Shown one piece after another: positions 28,888 to 36,734 of a DNA stretch of 49,612 nt. The stretch is from assembly GCA_902826815.1 (NCBI GenBank), contig CADEGF010000054.1, positions 1 to 49,612 of the forward strand, read 5' to 3'. Each line of letters starts with the position of its first letter. The first letter of the stretch is position 1. Under the pieces are notes generated by a model that saw only the letters and a program-made list of their open reading frames with translations, was not told where the DNA came from and made no database searches. Both the position numbers and the translations under genes were made by a program. The DNA comes from an uncultured Mycobacteriaceae bacterium (GTDB lineage Bacteria; Actinomycetota; Actinomycetes; Mycobacteriales; Mycobacteriaceae).

Positions 28888-29961
28888 TCAACCAACTGTG
28901 GAGCGGAACAGCCCACGGGTGCCGTAGAGCGGTGAATCGCCCGGGTGGTCGTTCTTTTCGCGGTGATAGGACTCGATACGCTCCACTTCTTCTTTCACGC
29001 CGAAGATGAAGGGCACGCGCTGGTGTATGTGGTCAGGGACGACGTCCAGCATCCGGCCCCGGCCGGTGCTCGCCGCTCCGCCGGCCTGCTCGATGAGGAA
29101 AGCCATCGGGTTGGCCTCGTACAACAGGCGGAGCCGGCCCGGCTTGGCCGGATCCTTTGTATCGCGGGGATAGAGGAAAACGCCTCCGCGAGTGAGAATG
29201 CGGTGCGTTTCGGCCACGAGCGAGGCAACCCACCGCATGTTGAAGTCCCGCTGTCGTGGCCCGGACCGGCCTGCGAGGCACTCGTCGATGTAGCGCGTCA
29301 CCGCAGGTTCCCAGAACCGGCGGTTCGAGGCGTTGATCGCGAACTCTTTTGCGGTGGGAGGGATTTGAAAAGCTTGACGGGTAAGTATGAATTCACCCAA
29401 CCCAGGATCCAGGGTAAACGCGTGGACCCCTGTCCCGACCGTGAGGACGAGCAGCGTCGACGGGCCGTAGAGGGCGTAGCCGGCACATACCTGCTCCGAT
29501 CCCGGCTGCAGGAAGTCGTCGACGCTGGGGTCGGCACCGGGATCGGGGGCCCGCAGGATGGAAAAGATGCTGCCTACGGAGACGTTGACGTCGATATTCG
29601 AGGATCCATCCAGCGGGTCGAAGACCAGAAGGTACTTGCCCCTGGGGTATTGGACCGGCAGCACGTAGGGGTCATCGAGTTCCTCGGACACCATCCCCGC
29701 GACTTGGCCACCCCATTCGTTGGTGCGCAGGAAGTAGTCGTTGGCGAGGATGTCGAGCTTTTGCTGGACTTCGCCCTGCACATTCACCGCGTCGGCGGAA
29801 CCGACCGCGCCGCCGAGTTCGCCTAGCGCGACCCGGTTGGCGATCGCTTTGCATGCGAGGGCGACGTCGAGAATGAGTGCGTTGAGTTCACCACTCGCGC
29901 CCGGATGGCGTTGCCGTTCCTCGATGAGGAACCGCACCAGAGTCGTGTGGTTGGTCAGCAT
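28888..29961 (-). CDS. fbp: Fructose-1,6-bisphosphatase, class I
   Basis: Class I FBPase releases phosphate from fructose 1,6-bisphosphate (Calvin cycle and gluconeogenesis; cbbF). ATG 29961 has AGGTAGGAAAA upstream; 357 aa. Key motifs are VSEELDDPYVL (metal-binding Glu), FDPLDGSSNIDVNVSVGSIF (metal/phosphate site), SNRRFWEPAV, and RDTKDPAKPGRLRLLYEANP (substrate-binding Arg/Lys region). Mycobacteria normally use the class II enzyme GlpX for gluconeogenesis, so a class I copy next to phosphoribulokinase points to a dedicated Calvin-cycle enzyme. It is divergent from the response-regulator gene. Confidence 0.95.
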   Translation of the reverse strand: MLTNHTTLVRFLIEERQRHPGASGELNALILDVALACKAIANRVALGELGGAVGSADAVNVQGEVQQKLDILANDYFLRTNEWGGQVAGMVSEELDDPYVLPVQYPRGKYLLVFDPLDGSSNIDVNVSVGSIFSILRAPDPGADPSVDDFLQPGSEQVCAGYALYGPSTLLVLTVGTGVHAFTLDPGLGEFILTRQAFQIPPTAKEFAINASNRRFWEPAVTRYIDECLAGRSGPRQRDFNMRWVASLVAETHRILTRGGVFLYPRDTKDPAKPGRLRLLYEANPMAFLIEQAGGAASTGRGRMLDVVPDHIHQRVPFIFGVKEEVERIESYHREKNDHPGDSPLYGTRGLFRSTVG

Positions 29962-30119
29962 TTTCCTACCTCGTTCCAGCATGTGGGCGGCCGAGACCAA
30001 AGGTTCAGTACATGCTGTGCCAGGCGGTGACGTGGACCATCCCCCTGGCGGGTGGACCGACGGGGGGACAGCGACCGTCACACCGAGAAGCCGGCCGGAC
30101 CGCGCTAGCATCGGCGGCC

Positions 30120-30578
30120 ATGACCGAGGCGACGACAGCGATTGGCGCGGCGCGCTTACGCGTGCTCGTCTACAGCGATAACGCCGGGACCCGTGGGCAG
30201 ATCATCCAAGCGCTGGGCACACGTCCGCGCGCTGACCTGCCGGAAATCGACTACCTCGAGGTCGCGACTGCCTCGGTGATCATCGAGTGGGTTGACGCAG
30301 GCGACGTCGACCTGGCCATCTTGGACGGTGAAGCCACACCGGCGGGCGGGATGGGTATTGCCAAGCAACTCACCGACGAGGTCGAGGGGTGCCCGCCGAT
30401 CCTGATCCTGACCGGGCGCCCGGACGACGCGTGGCTGGCGCACTGGTCGCGAGCCGACGCCGCCGTGCCGCACCCGATCGACCCGATCCGGCTGGCCGAG
30501 GCCGCCATACCGTTACTGCGCATCCGCCGGAAATCACCCGGTCCTCCACCCACGCGGGTGGGTTCGCGGCGGCCGTGA
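30120..30578 (+). CDS. Response-regulator receiver-like protein (Rv3143 type)
   Basis: This encodes 152 aa with a single receiver-like domain and no output domain: LRVLVYSDNAGTR (start of the fold), VDLAILDGEATPAGGMG (position of the phospho-acceptor Asp in strand 3) and PPILILTGRPDDAWLAHWS, followed by a lysine-poor end. The pattern strongly recalls M. tuberculosis Rv3143, which lies just upstream of nuoA there. Here it follows nuo but is separated by fbp-prk. Possible -10 element TAGCAT at 30106-30111 lies eight bases before the ATG, so the mRNA may be leaderless. No histidine kinase is adjacent. Confidence 0.87.
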   Translation: MTEATTAIGAARLRVLVYSDNAGTRGQIIQALGTRPRADLPEIDYLEVATASVIIEWVDAGDVDLAILDGEATPAGGMGIAKQLTDEVEGCPPILILTGRPDDAWLAHWSRADAAVPHPIDPIRLAEAAIPLLRIRRKSPGPPPTRVGSRRP

Positions 30579-30618
30579 TGCGGTCGGATGAACACACCCG
30601 ATCAGAAAGGCCGCGACC

Positions 30619-31338
30619 ATGACAGCACCCATGAAAACGGACAGCCTCAAGCAGGCGCTCATCGTGCCTTCGGTGTTGCCCGCCGACTTCGCCCGCCTCG
30701 GCGACGAGGTGAGGGAGTTGTGCGAGGCGGGCGTGGACCGGATCCAGTGGGATGTCATGGACGGTGTGTTCGTCCCAAACCTCACCTTCGGCCCTGACGT
30801 CATCGCGGCGGCGCGCCCGCACAGCACGGTCGGGTTCGAAGCCCATCTCATGGTCGTCAACCCCGACGAGCCCCTCGGGCGGTACGTCGACGCGGGATGC
30901 GAGCTGGTCATCGTGCACGCCGAAGCCTGCACGCACCTCCACCGCACTCTCGCGCGCATCCGCGACCTCGGCGCGCGCAGCGGCGTCGCGCTGAACCCGC
31001 ATACTCCCGCAGAGGTTGTCGAGCATGTCCTGCCCGTGACGGACATGGTCCTCGCCATGACCGTCAACCCGGGATTCGGTGGCCAGTCCTACATCTCTGC
31101 CGTGGAGCCGAAGATCGCGCGCCTGCGACGGATGATCGACGAATCCGGGCTGCCGATCGAGCTCGAGGTCGACGGCGGCATCACAGACAAAACCATCAAG
31201 GGCGCGTCCGCCGCCGGCGCCGATGTCTTCATCTCCGGCTCGTGGATGTATGCGTACCCGGACGGCAAGGCGGCTGCCGTCAAACAGCTGCGTGCCGCCA
31301 CGATCGATAACTCACTGCAAGCCTCGTCCCGGCGGTAG
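30619..31338 (+). CDS. rpe: Ribulose-phosphate 3-epimerase
   Basis: Interconverts ribulose 5-phosphate and xylulose 5-phosphate (pentose phosphate and Calvin cycles; cbbE). The product is 239 aa with GAAAGG upstream of ATG 30619. TIM-barrel signature segments are PSVLPADFARLGDEV, WDVMDGVFVPNLTFGP, FEAHLMVVNP, MTVNPGFGGQSYI and LEVDGGIT (catalytic Asp residues in strands 2 and 7, metal-binding His). It is 40 bases after the response regulator on the same strand. With fbp and prk nearby it may be a second, cbb-linked copy. Confidence 0.95.
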   Translation: MTAPMKTDSLKQALIVPSVLPADFARLGDEVRELCEAGVDRIQWDVMDGVFVPNLTFGPDVIAAARPHSTVGFEAHLMVVNPDEPLGRYVDAGCELVIVHAEACTHLHRTLARIRDLGARSGVALNPHTPAEVVEHVLPVTDMVLAMTVNPGFGGQSYISAVEPKIARLRRMIDESGLPIELEVDGGITDKTIKGASAAGADVFISGSWMYAYPDGKAAAVKQLRAATIDNSLQASSRR

Positions 31339-31343
31339 CGCAA

Positions 31344-31622
31344 TCAGGGTCGTGCCAACTGGCGGTGAAGGTCCTCCACGTAGCCGTCGTAGGCGGCGGC
31401 GACCGCATCGAGGTCGACATCCTCGGGCAGGTCCTCGGCGTCTTGACGAGCGATGAGGTAGGCCGCGGTCGCCTCGACGACGCGCTGCTCGTCGTCGGCA
31501 ATCTGCGCAACCACGGCGGGGTCGGCGTGCACGCGCACGACAACGGTGTTCTCGTGCTGTTTGAACCGGACCAGATAGTCGTGATCGCCGAGCACTTCGA
31601 GGGTCAGCTGGTCAATGCTCAT
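31344..31622 (-). CDS. Small acidic conserved protein, unknown function
   Basis: ATG 31622 has a strong GAAGGAGAAA site; 92 aa. The sequence is mixed alpha-beta at the N-terminus (LTLEVLGDHDYLVRFKQHENTVVVRVH) and helical and acidic at the C-terminus (EDLPEDVDLDAVAAAYDGYVEDLHRQL). No cysteines, membrane spans or known motifs are seen. It is the last gene of a four-gene minus-strand unit: ferredoxin, regulator, membrane protein, this gene. It converges on rpe with six bases between the stops. Confidence 0.75.
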   Translation of the reverse strand: MSIDQLTLEVLGDHDYLVRFKQHENTVVVRVHADPAVVAQIADDEQRVVEATAAYLIARQDAEDLPEDVDLDAVAAAYDGYVEDLHRQLARP

Positions 31623-31656
31623 GTCGTTTCTCCTTCGTAAGTCGTTGCAGGGACTG

Positions 31657-32085
31657 TCATCCCGCCAGGAGGGCGGCGCCAAGGGCGGCAATAACCACGA
31701 GCTTGACCGCCTCCAGCCCGATATAGGCGTGGTGTGCGCGCGAGCGCGGTGCAACCTGGCCGGCCAGCACGCGGGTCGAGCGACGGTTGAGTCGCGGCCG
31801 CACCAACAAGAGCTGGACGGCGAGCAGCACGGCCGTCACCGCGGCGAGCACCAGCACCGGGCCGGACGGTTTGGCGATGGCCAGGCAGACCGCGATGACC
31901 ACCGCCCACGCGACCTCGGTGATGTTGAGGGCCCGGAACACGATGCGTCCGATCGCCAGGCCCACCCGAAGCTCGAGCCCTTCGGCGCGAAACTTCAGCG
32001 GAGCTTCCAGGAACGAGATCGCCAACACCATGCCCAGCCATATCAGCGCGGCCGCGGCAGCCACCCGGATGGCGAGGTCGGTCAT
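31657..32085 (-). CDS. Four-helix membrane protein, unknown function
   Basis: ATG 32085 overlaps the regulator stop by one base (TGATG); 142 aa. Hydrophobic segments are at about 5-25, 50-70, 76-96 and 121-141, with a conserved-looking LEAPLKFRAEGLELRVGLAIGR between helices 1 and 2. This layout resembles small integral membrane proteins of the DUF4149/TMEM205 type, but I cannot assign it. Coupling to a ferredoxin and an Fe-S-type regulator suggests a redox-linked membrane role. Confidence 0.78.
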   Translation of the reverse strand: MTDLAIRVAAAAALIWLGMVLAISFLEAPLKFRAEGLELRVGLAIGRIVFRALNITEVAWAVVIAVCLAIAKPSGPVLVLAAVTAVLLAVQLLLVRPRLNRRSTRVLAGQVAPRSRAHHAYIGLEAVKLVVIAALGAALLAG

Positions 32086-32780
32086 CACGATTTCCGATCA
32101 TGGGTCGGCTTGGGTGCCAGGTGCGCGACGCACAAGTCGGGCTCGACGAACGGGTCGAGTTGATCCACGGTGACCGGCGCCCGCATCGCGGTGAGCGCGC
32201 CCTGCATCAGGCCCAGGTGCACAGAGCAGATCACGTCGCCGTGTTGTTCGGCCAGGTTCTGAAAGGGACAGTGCCGCAACCGGATCTCGCGCGTGCGCCG
32301 ACCGTCGACGGGTTCGGGCTCAAAGCCCAACTGGTCCAGCAGCTCCACCAGATCGGTGACCGCGCTGGTTTTCGACGGCGTGCGCGGGTGCGGCGAGGAT
32401 GCGACCAGGCCCCGGCTCGTCGAACGGCCCATTTGGGCTGCGATCTCGGCGGCATCGGGTTCGCGAGCGACGTAGTCGGTCAGAATGCTGGCGAGTAGCC
32501 GATAGTTCGTGGGCCCCGCGGGGTCCATCCTGCGGCTGGCGCGAAACAGGATCGGGGGCCTGCCGCGACCGGCGGAGTCACCGAGGACTTGTTCGACGCG
32601 GCCGGCGCGCAGCAGCGCATCTAGGTGAAAACGAACCGTGTTCGGGTGTACGCCCAGCTCATCGGCAACGCTGGCGATGCTGCGCGGCTCGGCAGCCGCC
32701 CTTAGCAACTGCAGAATGACGTCTCGGCGCCCAGGACGCCCAGGAGGGGCCTGCTGATGCGTGGCCGCGTCGGTGGGCAT
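32085..32780 (-). CDS. Winged-helix regulator with C-terminal cysteines (SufR-like)
   Basis: 231 aa; ATG 32780 overlaps the ferredoxin stop by one base. The N-terminal winged helix is clear (SIASVADELGVHPNTVRFHLDALLRAG, about residues 34-60). The C-terminal domain has LRHCP...VICSVHLGLMQG and DPFVEPDLCVAHL, with Cys171, Cys185 (13 residues between) and Cys217. SufR-type regulators use cysteines in this region to hold an Fe-S cluster that controls DNA binding. Two related genes lie at 37303 and 39126. It probably regulates its own operon and perhaps the divergent DUF2249-ctaD unit. Cluster binding is inferred. Confidence 0.87.
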   Translation of the reverse strand: MPTDAATHQQAPPGRPGRRDVILQLLRAAAEPRSIASVADELGVHPNTVRFHLDALLRAGRVEQVLGDSAGRGRPPILFRASRRMDPAGPTNYRLLASILTDYVAREPDAAEIAAQMGRSTSRGLVASSPHPRTPSKTSAVTDLVELLDQLGFEPEPVDGRRTREIRLRHCPFQNLAEQHGDVICSVHLGLMQGALTAMRAPVTVDQLDPFVEPDLCVAHLAPKPTHDRKS

Positions 32781-33124
32781 CAGTCCTCCCGCAACGGCAG
32801 CGCCGCCACCATCGGGGTGTCGCCGACGACTGCACCCAGTTTCGCGGCTCCTCCCGGTGAGCCAAGGGGATCCGTTTGCCCCGGCAGGGTATCGGTGAAG
32901 AACTTGACGTTCTCTTCGATATACGGCCGCAGTGGCTCGGGCAGGTCATCTTCGTAGTAGATAGCTTCTACCGGGCATACCGGCTCGCACGCGCCGCAGT
33001 CGACACACTCGTCGGGGTGGATGTAGAGCATCCGTGCGCCCTCGTAAATGCAGTCCACCGGGCACTCGTCCACGCACGCGCGGTCCTTGATGTCCACGCA
33101 CGGCTCTCCGATTACGTAGGTCAT
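32780..33124 (-). CDS. fdxC: 7Fe ferredoxin (FdxC type)
   Basis: This encodes 114 aa from ATG 33124 (MTYVIGEPCVDIKDRACVDE). The pattern C...CVDECPVDC followed by CVDCGACEPVCPVEAI is that of actinobacterial ferredoxins with one [3Fe-4S] and one [4Fe-4S] cluster, and it closely resembles M. tuberculosis FdxC from start to the end motif LGSPGGAAKLG. It is an electron carrier. The GTG at 33130 is less likely, because a -10 element TAATAT ends seven bases before ATG 33124, fitting a leaderless transcript. First gene of a four-gene operon with the regulator. Confidence 0.94.
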   Translation of the reverse strand: MTYVIGEPCVDIKDRACVDECPVDCIYEGARMLYIHPDECVDCGACEPVCPVEAIYYEDDLPEPLRPYIEENVKFFTDTLPGQTDPLGSPGGAAKLGAVVGDTPMVAALPLRED

Positions 33125-33171
33125 GGTCACAATATTACTCCAATTACCACTTGTAGGAATAGTATGTGTTC
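33125..33171. promoter_or_regulatory. Divergent leaderless promoters with inverted repeat
   Basis: This 47-base gap serves ferredoxin (minus) and DUF2249 (plus). On the minus strand TAATAT (33137-33132) ends seven bases before ATG 33124. On the plus strand TAGTAT (33160-33165) ends six bases before ATG 33172. Neither gene has a ribosome site, so both mRNAs are probably leaderless. The two halves form an imperfect inverted repeat (CACAATATTACTCC on the left, GGAATAGTATGTG on the right) with a ~13-base centre, a candidate operator for the cysteine-rich regulator in the minus operon. Confidence 0.65.
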
Positions 33172-33447
33172 ATGACTCTCTACGACGAACCCCATGCGGC
33201 CGCTGAAACCGACGAGATGGATGTGCGCCAAATACCCAAACCCCAACGGCACCCGATGATCTTCGCGCGCTTCGACGCTCTCGCTGCGGGTGAGTCGTTC
33301 GTGCTCGTGAACAGTCACGACCCGATACACCTGCGCGAGGAGTTCGCCCGTTACCGTCCGGGTGCCTATGACTGGCGTTATCTCGAGGGCAGCCGGGCCG
33401 ACAGGCTGTGGCGGATCCGGATCATCCGAGTCACCAGCCCGACGTGA
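33172..33447 (+). CDS. DUF2249-family small protein
   Basis: This encodes 91 aa from ATG 33172 (MTLYDEPHAAAETDEMDVRQ). The core IPKPQRHPMIFARFDALAAGESFVLVNSHDPIHLREEF and the end DWRYLEGSRADRLWRIRI fit DUF2249 (TusA-like fold), a family often found near nitric-oxide or anaerobic redox genes. Quoted core is split: RHPMIFARFDAL, GESFVLVNSHDP. It is probably the first gene of an operon with ctaD (12-base gap) and is divergent from the ferredoxin operon. The molecular role is unknown. Confidence 0.83.
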   Translation: MTLYDEPHAAAETDEMDVRQIPKPQRHPMIFARFDALAAGESFVLVNSHDPIHLREEFARYRPGAYDWRYLEGSRADRLWRIRIIRVTSPT

Positions 33448-33459
33448 TGCGGCCGCGCC

Positions 33460-35157
33460 GTGAGCACCGTCGCTGAACTGACACCCACCCGACCGTTCCC
33501 GCCGCGGACGGGAGTCAAGGGGTCGTTCATATACCGGATGGTGACGACCACCGATCCCAAAATGCTTGGCATCATGTACACGGCCACCTCGATCGCCTTC
33601 TTCATGGCCGGTGGGTTGATGGCGCTGCTGATGCGCTCGGAGCTTGCTGTGCCCGGGTTGCAGTTCTTGTCCAACGAGCAGTACAACCAAATGTTCACCA
33701 TGCACGGCACGATCATGCTGCTGCTGTATGCCACCCCGATCGTCTTCGGCTTCGCCAATTGCATTCTGCCGCTTCAGATCGGTGCCCCCGATGTGGCGTT
33801 CCCGCGGCTCAACGCGCTCAGCTATTGGCTATATCTGTTCGGCGCGCTTGTCACCGTCGGCGGTTTCCTCACGCCGGGGGGCGCGGCGGACTTCGGCTGG
33901 ACCGCGTACGCCCCGCTCAGCGACGCGATCCACTCGCCGGGCGCGGGCGGCGATCTGTGGATCATGGGCCTTGCCGTCGCCGGTCTTGGCACCATCCTGG
34001 GTGCGGTCAACATGATCACCACCGTGGTGTGCATGCGCGCGCCGGGGATGACGATGTTCCGGATGCCGATCTTCACATGGAACATCCTGGTCACCAGCGT
34101 CATGATCCTGATCGCGTTCCCGCTGCTGACGGCCGCGTTGCTCGGGTTGGCCGCCGACCGCCACCTCGGGGCCCATATCTATGACCCGGCCAACGGCGGC
34201 GTCCTCCTGTGGCAGCACCTGTTCTGGTTCTTCGGTCACCCCGAGGTGTACATCGTCGCGATACCGTTCTTCGGCATCATCACCGAAATCATTCCGGTGT
34301 TCAGCCGCAAGCCGGTCTTTGGGTACACCGCCATGGTCTACGCGACCGTGAGTATCGCCGCACTGTCGACCGCGGTGTGGGCTCACCACATGTTCGCCAC
34401 TGGTGCCGTGCTACTGCCGTTCTTCTCATTCATGTCGTATCTGATCGCCATTCCGACCGGGATGAAGTTCTTCAACTGGATAGGCACGATGTGGAAGGGC
34501 CAGTTGACGTTCGAGACACCGATGCTGTTCTCGGTGGGCTTCATGGTCACCTTTCTGCTCGGCGGTCTGTCGGGGGTCATGCTGGCAAGCCCGCCTATTG
34601 ACTTCCATGTCACCGACACCTATTTCCTGGTCGCGCACTTCCACTACGTGCTGTTCGGCACGATCGTGTTCGCCACCTACGCAGGCATCTACTTCTGGTT
34701 CCCGAAGATGACCGGCCGACTGCTCGACGAGCGGCTTGGCAAGCTGCACTTCTGGCTGACGTTCATCGGCTTCCACACCACCTTCCTGGTGCAGCACTGG
34801 CTGGGCAACGAAGGCATGCCGCGCCGCTACGCCGACTACCTGCCGACCGACGGGTTCACCACCTTGAACATCGTCTCGACGATCGGAGCGTTCACCCTCG
34901 GCATCTCGATGATGCCCTTCGTCTGGAACATCTTTAAGAGCTACCGCTATGGCGACGTCGTCGTCGTGGATGACCCGTGGGGCTACGGGAGCTCCCTGGA
35001 ATGGGCCACCACCTGCCCGCCGCCACGCCACAACTTCACCGAACTGCCCCGAATCCGCTCGGAGCGGCCCGCTTTCGAACTGCACTACCCGCACATGTCG
35101 GCACGGATGCGGGCAGAATCACATGTCGGCCACCGAGGAGCAGCGGAAGCGAAGTGA
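33460..35157 (+). CDS. ctaD: Cytochrome c oxidase (aa3-type) subunit I paralogue
   Basis: This is the catalytic subunit of a heme-copper oxidase, with haem a, haem a3 and CuB. GTG 33460 gives 565 aa with 12 membrane helices and the expected motifs: [31 protein letters not shown] (D-channel Asp), FFGHPEVYI (CuB His and cross-linked Tyr), WAHHMFATG (CuB His pair) and [11 protein letters not shown] (haem ligands). It is very like the mycobacterial CtaD, but no other oxidase subunit (ctaC, ctaE) is nearby, so it is an orphan second copy. The near-universal TTDHK motif reads TTDPK (Pro33). Its stop codon lies inside a promoter element for the next gene. Confidence 0.95.
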   Translation: MSTVAELTPTRPFPPRTGVKGSFIYRMVTTTDPKMLGIMYTATSIAFFMAGGLMALLMRSELAVPGLQFLSNEQYNQMFTMHGTIMLLLYATPIVFGFANCILPLQIGAPDVAFPRLNALSYWLYLFGALVTVGGFLTPGGAADFGWTAYAPLSDAIHSPGAGGDLWIMGLAVAGLGTILGAVNMITTVVCMRAPGMTMFRMPIFTWNILVTSVMILIAFPLLTAALLGLAADRHLGAHIYDPANGGVLLWQHLFWFFGHPEVYIVAIPFFGIITEIIPVFSRKPVFGYTAMVYATVSIAALSTAVWAHHMFATGAVLLPFFSFMSYLIAIPTGMKFFNWIGTMWKGQLTFETPMLFSVGFMVTFLLGGLSGVMLASPPIDFHVTDTYFLVAHFHYVLFGTIVFATYAGIYFWFPKMTGRLLDERLGKLHFWLTFIGFHTTFLVQHWLGNEGMPRRYADYLPTDGFTTLNIVSTIGAFTLGISMMPFVWNIFKSYRYGDVVVVDDPWGYGSSLEWATTCPPPRHNFTELPRIRSERPAFELHYPHMSARMRAESHVGHRGAAEAK

Positions 35158-35169
35158 TAATATAGAGGA
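35155..35169 (+). promoter_or_regulatory. Shared 15-mer promoter element, copy 1 (upstream of VOC gene)
   Basis: TGATAATATAGAGGA occurs here and, inverted, at 39961-39975. In both cases it reads toward a start codon 34-38 bases downstream. It contains TAATAT, the same -10 hexamer used by the ferredoxin operon. The first three bases are the ctaD stop codon. AT-rich identity of this length in such GC-rich DNA is unlikely to be chance. Confidence 0.65.
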
Positions 35170-35203
35170 GAGAAGTACTCTAAATTAGAACGAGGCGGAA
35201 GCC

Positions 35204-35686
35204 ATGAAGCAGACGACTGAATCAGCTCAAACCGGAGCGGCGACGACGACGGTTGCGTCGACCGTGATGTGGGTGACCGACCTGGACCGATCCGTGGCCT
35301 TCTATCGCGACGTGTTCTGCTGCCGTGTCGCTTTGCGTGAACCCGACACAGCGCTGCTGTTGACCCCGGACGGGTTTCAGATCTATCTGCACTCGGCGGG
35401 CCCGTCTCGGCGGCCGCGGCAGGCCACCATCGGTATCCAGCATTTGATGTGGGCCACTGACAGCCAGGCCGAGCTGGATCGGGTCACCGCCCGTCTGCGA
35501 GCCTACGATCCGTGGGCCTACACACACACCGAGAACGGGGTGACGTTCGCGGAGGGGTGCGACCCCGACCATGGCAGGGTCATCGTCGCCTACCCCAGCC
35601 CGAGTCGGCTCCCGCGAGAACTGATCGCTTCACGGCTGCGCGGGGTGGTACGCGCCGCGAATGAGACACCGGCGCACAGTCATTGA
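35204..35686 (+). CDS. VOC / glyoxalase-fold protein
   Basis: This encodes 160 aa with GAGGCGGAA before ATG 35204. The fold is recognisable from TVMWVTDLDRSVAFYRDVF, LLLTPDGFQIYLHS and QHLMWATDSQAELDRVTARL, and a final GVTFAEGCDPDHGRVIVAYP. The vicinal-oxygen-chelate superfamily includes glyoxalase I, dioxygenases and antibiotic-binding proteins; the substrate cannot be read from sequence. Metal ligands are not clearly conserved. It has its own promoter element 34 bases upstream but may also be transcribed from ctaD. It converges on the DUF488 gene with a seven-base overlap of the ends. Confidence 0.85.
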   Translation: MKQTTESAQTGAATTTVASTVMWVTDLDRSVAFYRDVFCCRVALREPDTALLLTPDGFQIYLHSAGPSRRPRQATIGIQHLMWATDSQAELDRVTARLRAYDPWAYTHTENGVTFAEGCDPDHGRVIVAYPSPSRLPRELIASRLRGVVRAANETPAHSH

Positions 35687-36045
35687 GAGCCGACGAGACC
35701 GGCCAGCACCGCAGCTTCGCTCAGGTCGACGTTCTTGGTGGCGGTAAGCAGCGTCAGCGTGCGTCGCTTCGCCAAGTCGTGCAGATGCGATAGTGCGGCG
35801 GCGCGGGCGGGCTCGGTCAGCTCGTCGCGGTAGCGGCGCACGAACTCCTCGAACAACGCGGGGTCGTGGCTGTACCACTTCCGTAGTTCGGTGGACGGAG
35901 CGATGTCCTTGCACCATTCATCGAGGTGCGCACGTGCTTTGCTCACGCCGCGAGGCCAGATGCGATCGACGAGGACTCGGGTGCCATCCTCGGGCAGCAC
36001 CTGGTCATAGATCCGCCGTGCCTTGACGTTTCGTCGTTGAGCCAT
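35680..36045 (-). CDS. DUF488-family protein
   Basis: ATG 36045 gives 121 aa; GAGGGAG lies inside the end of folE. The protein has the DUF488 landmarks RRIYDQVLPEDGTRVLVDRIWPRG (as RIYDQV, RVLVDRIWPRGVSK), LDEWCKDIAPSTELRKWYSHDP and TLLTATKNVDLSEAAVL. These are small cytoplasmic proteins of unknown biochemical role. It is translationally linked to folE (one base between stop and start). Confidence 0.9.
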   Translation of the reverse strand: MAQRRNVKARRIYDQVLPEDGTRVLVDRIWPRGVSKARAHLDEWCKDIAPSTELRKWYSHDPALFEEFVRRYRDELTEPARAAALSHLHDLAKRRTLTLLTATKNVDLSEAAVLAGLVGSQ

Positions 36046-36046
36046 G

Positions 36047-36640
36047 TCATCTCCCTCGGGTGAGTGCGAAGAACTCCTGCCGTGACCGGGGGTCTTCGCG
36101 CAGGGTGCCAAGCAGTGTTGAGGTGATCGTCGCCGATCCGGCGGCTTGCACGCCTCGCAGGGTCATGCAAGTGTGCTCGGCCTCGATGACGACGCCGACT
36201 CCGCGGGGCTGTAGTTGTGCGGCGAGCCAATCGGCGATCTGTTTGGTGAGCCGTTCCTGGCACTGAGGCCGGCAGGCGAAGTGCTCGGCGACGCGGGCCA
36301 GCTTGGACAGCCCGATAATGCGCTCGCCGGGCAAATACCCGATGTGGGCGATCCCGACGAAGGGCAACATGTGGTGCTCGCACACCGATCGCAGCGGCAG
36401 GTTGCGGGAAATGACGAGTTCGTCGTAGCCCTCGTCGTTGGGAAATGTAGTCAGATCGAAGGCCCGCGGCGTGAACAGCTCGGCATAGCCACGCGCCATC
36501 CGCGCGGGCGTGCCGGCAAGACTCTCCGAGTCCAATGAGATGCCCAGGGCACGAAGGAATGCGGCCGCGGCGACTTCCGCGGCGGCCAGATCCCGATGTG
36601 GTGATTCGTGCACCAGCTGCAGTGCGGCGTTGGAATGCAT
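36047..36640 (-). CDS. folE: GTP cyclohydrolase I (type IA)
   Basis: This converts GTP to 7,8-dihydroneopterin triphosphate, first step of folate and pterin synthesis. ATG 36640 with GGAAGGAACC upstream gives 197 aa. Key motifs are SVCEHHMLPFVGIAHIGYLP (zinc and catalytic His), IIGLSKLARVAEHFACRPQCQERLT (as GLSKLARVAEHF and RPQCQERLT) and VIEAEHTCMTLRGVQ. Mycobacteria usually carry folE next to ftsH/folP. This copy, with DoxX-like and DUF488 genes, is probably a second, condition-specific enzyme. GC content and codon use look like its neighbours. Confidence 0.94.
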   Translation of the reverse strand: MHSNAALQLVHESPHRDLAAAEVAAAAFLRALGISLDSESLAGTPARMARGYAELFTPRAFDLTTFPNDEGYDELVISRNLPLRSVCEHHMLPFVGIAHIGYLPGERIIGLSKLARVAEHFACRPQCQERLTKQIADWLAAQLQPRGVGVVIEAEHTCMTLRGVQAAGSATITSTLLGTLREDPRSRQEFFALTRGR

Positions 36641-36734
36641 GGCGGGTTCCTTCCCGAGACGAGACGATCCCTCCGTTCGCCCGCGCAAGGGTGTGGTGGC
36701 GCCGGGAATGAACGGAGGGATCAGAATGGGGCGA

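Noticed and set aside
36047-36640. Horizontal transfer of folE
   Set aside because: Composition and codon use look like the neighbours by eye; no mobile sequences nearby.
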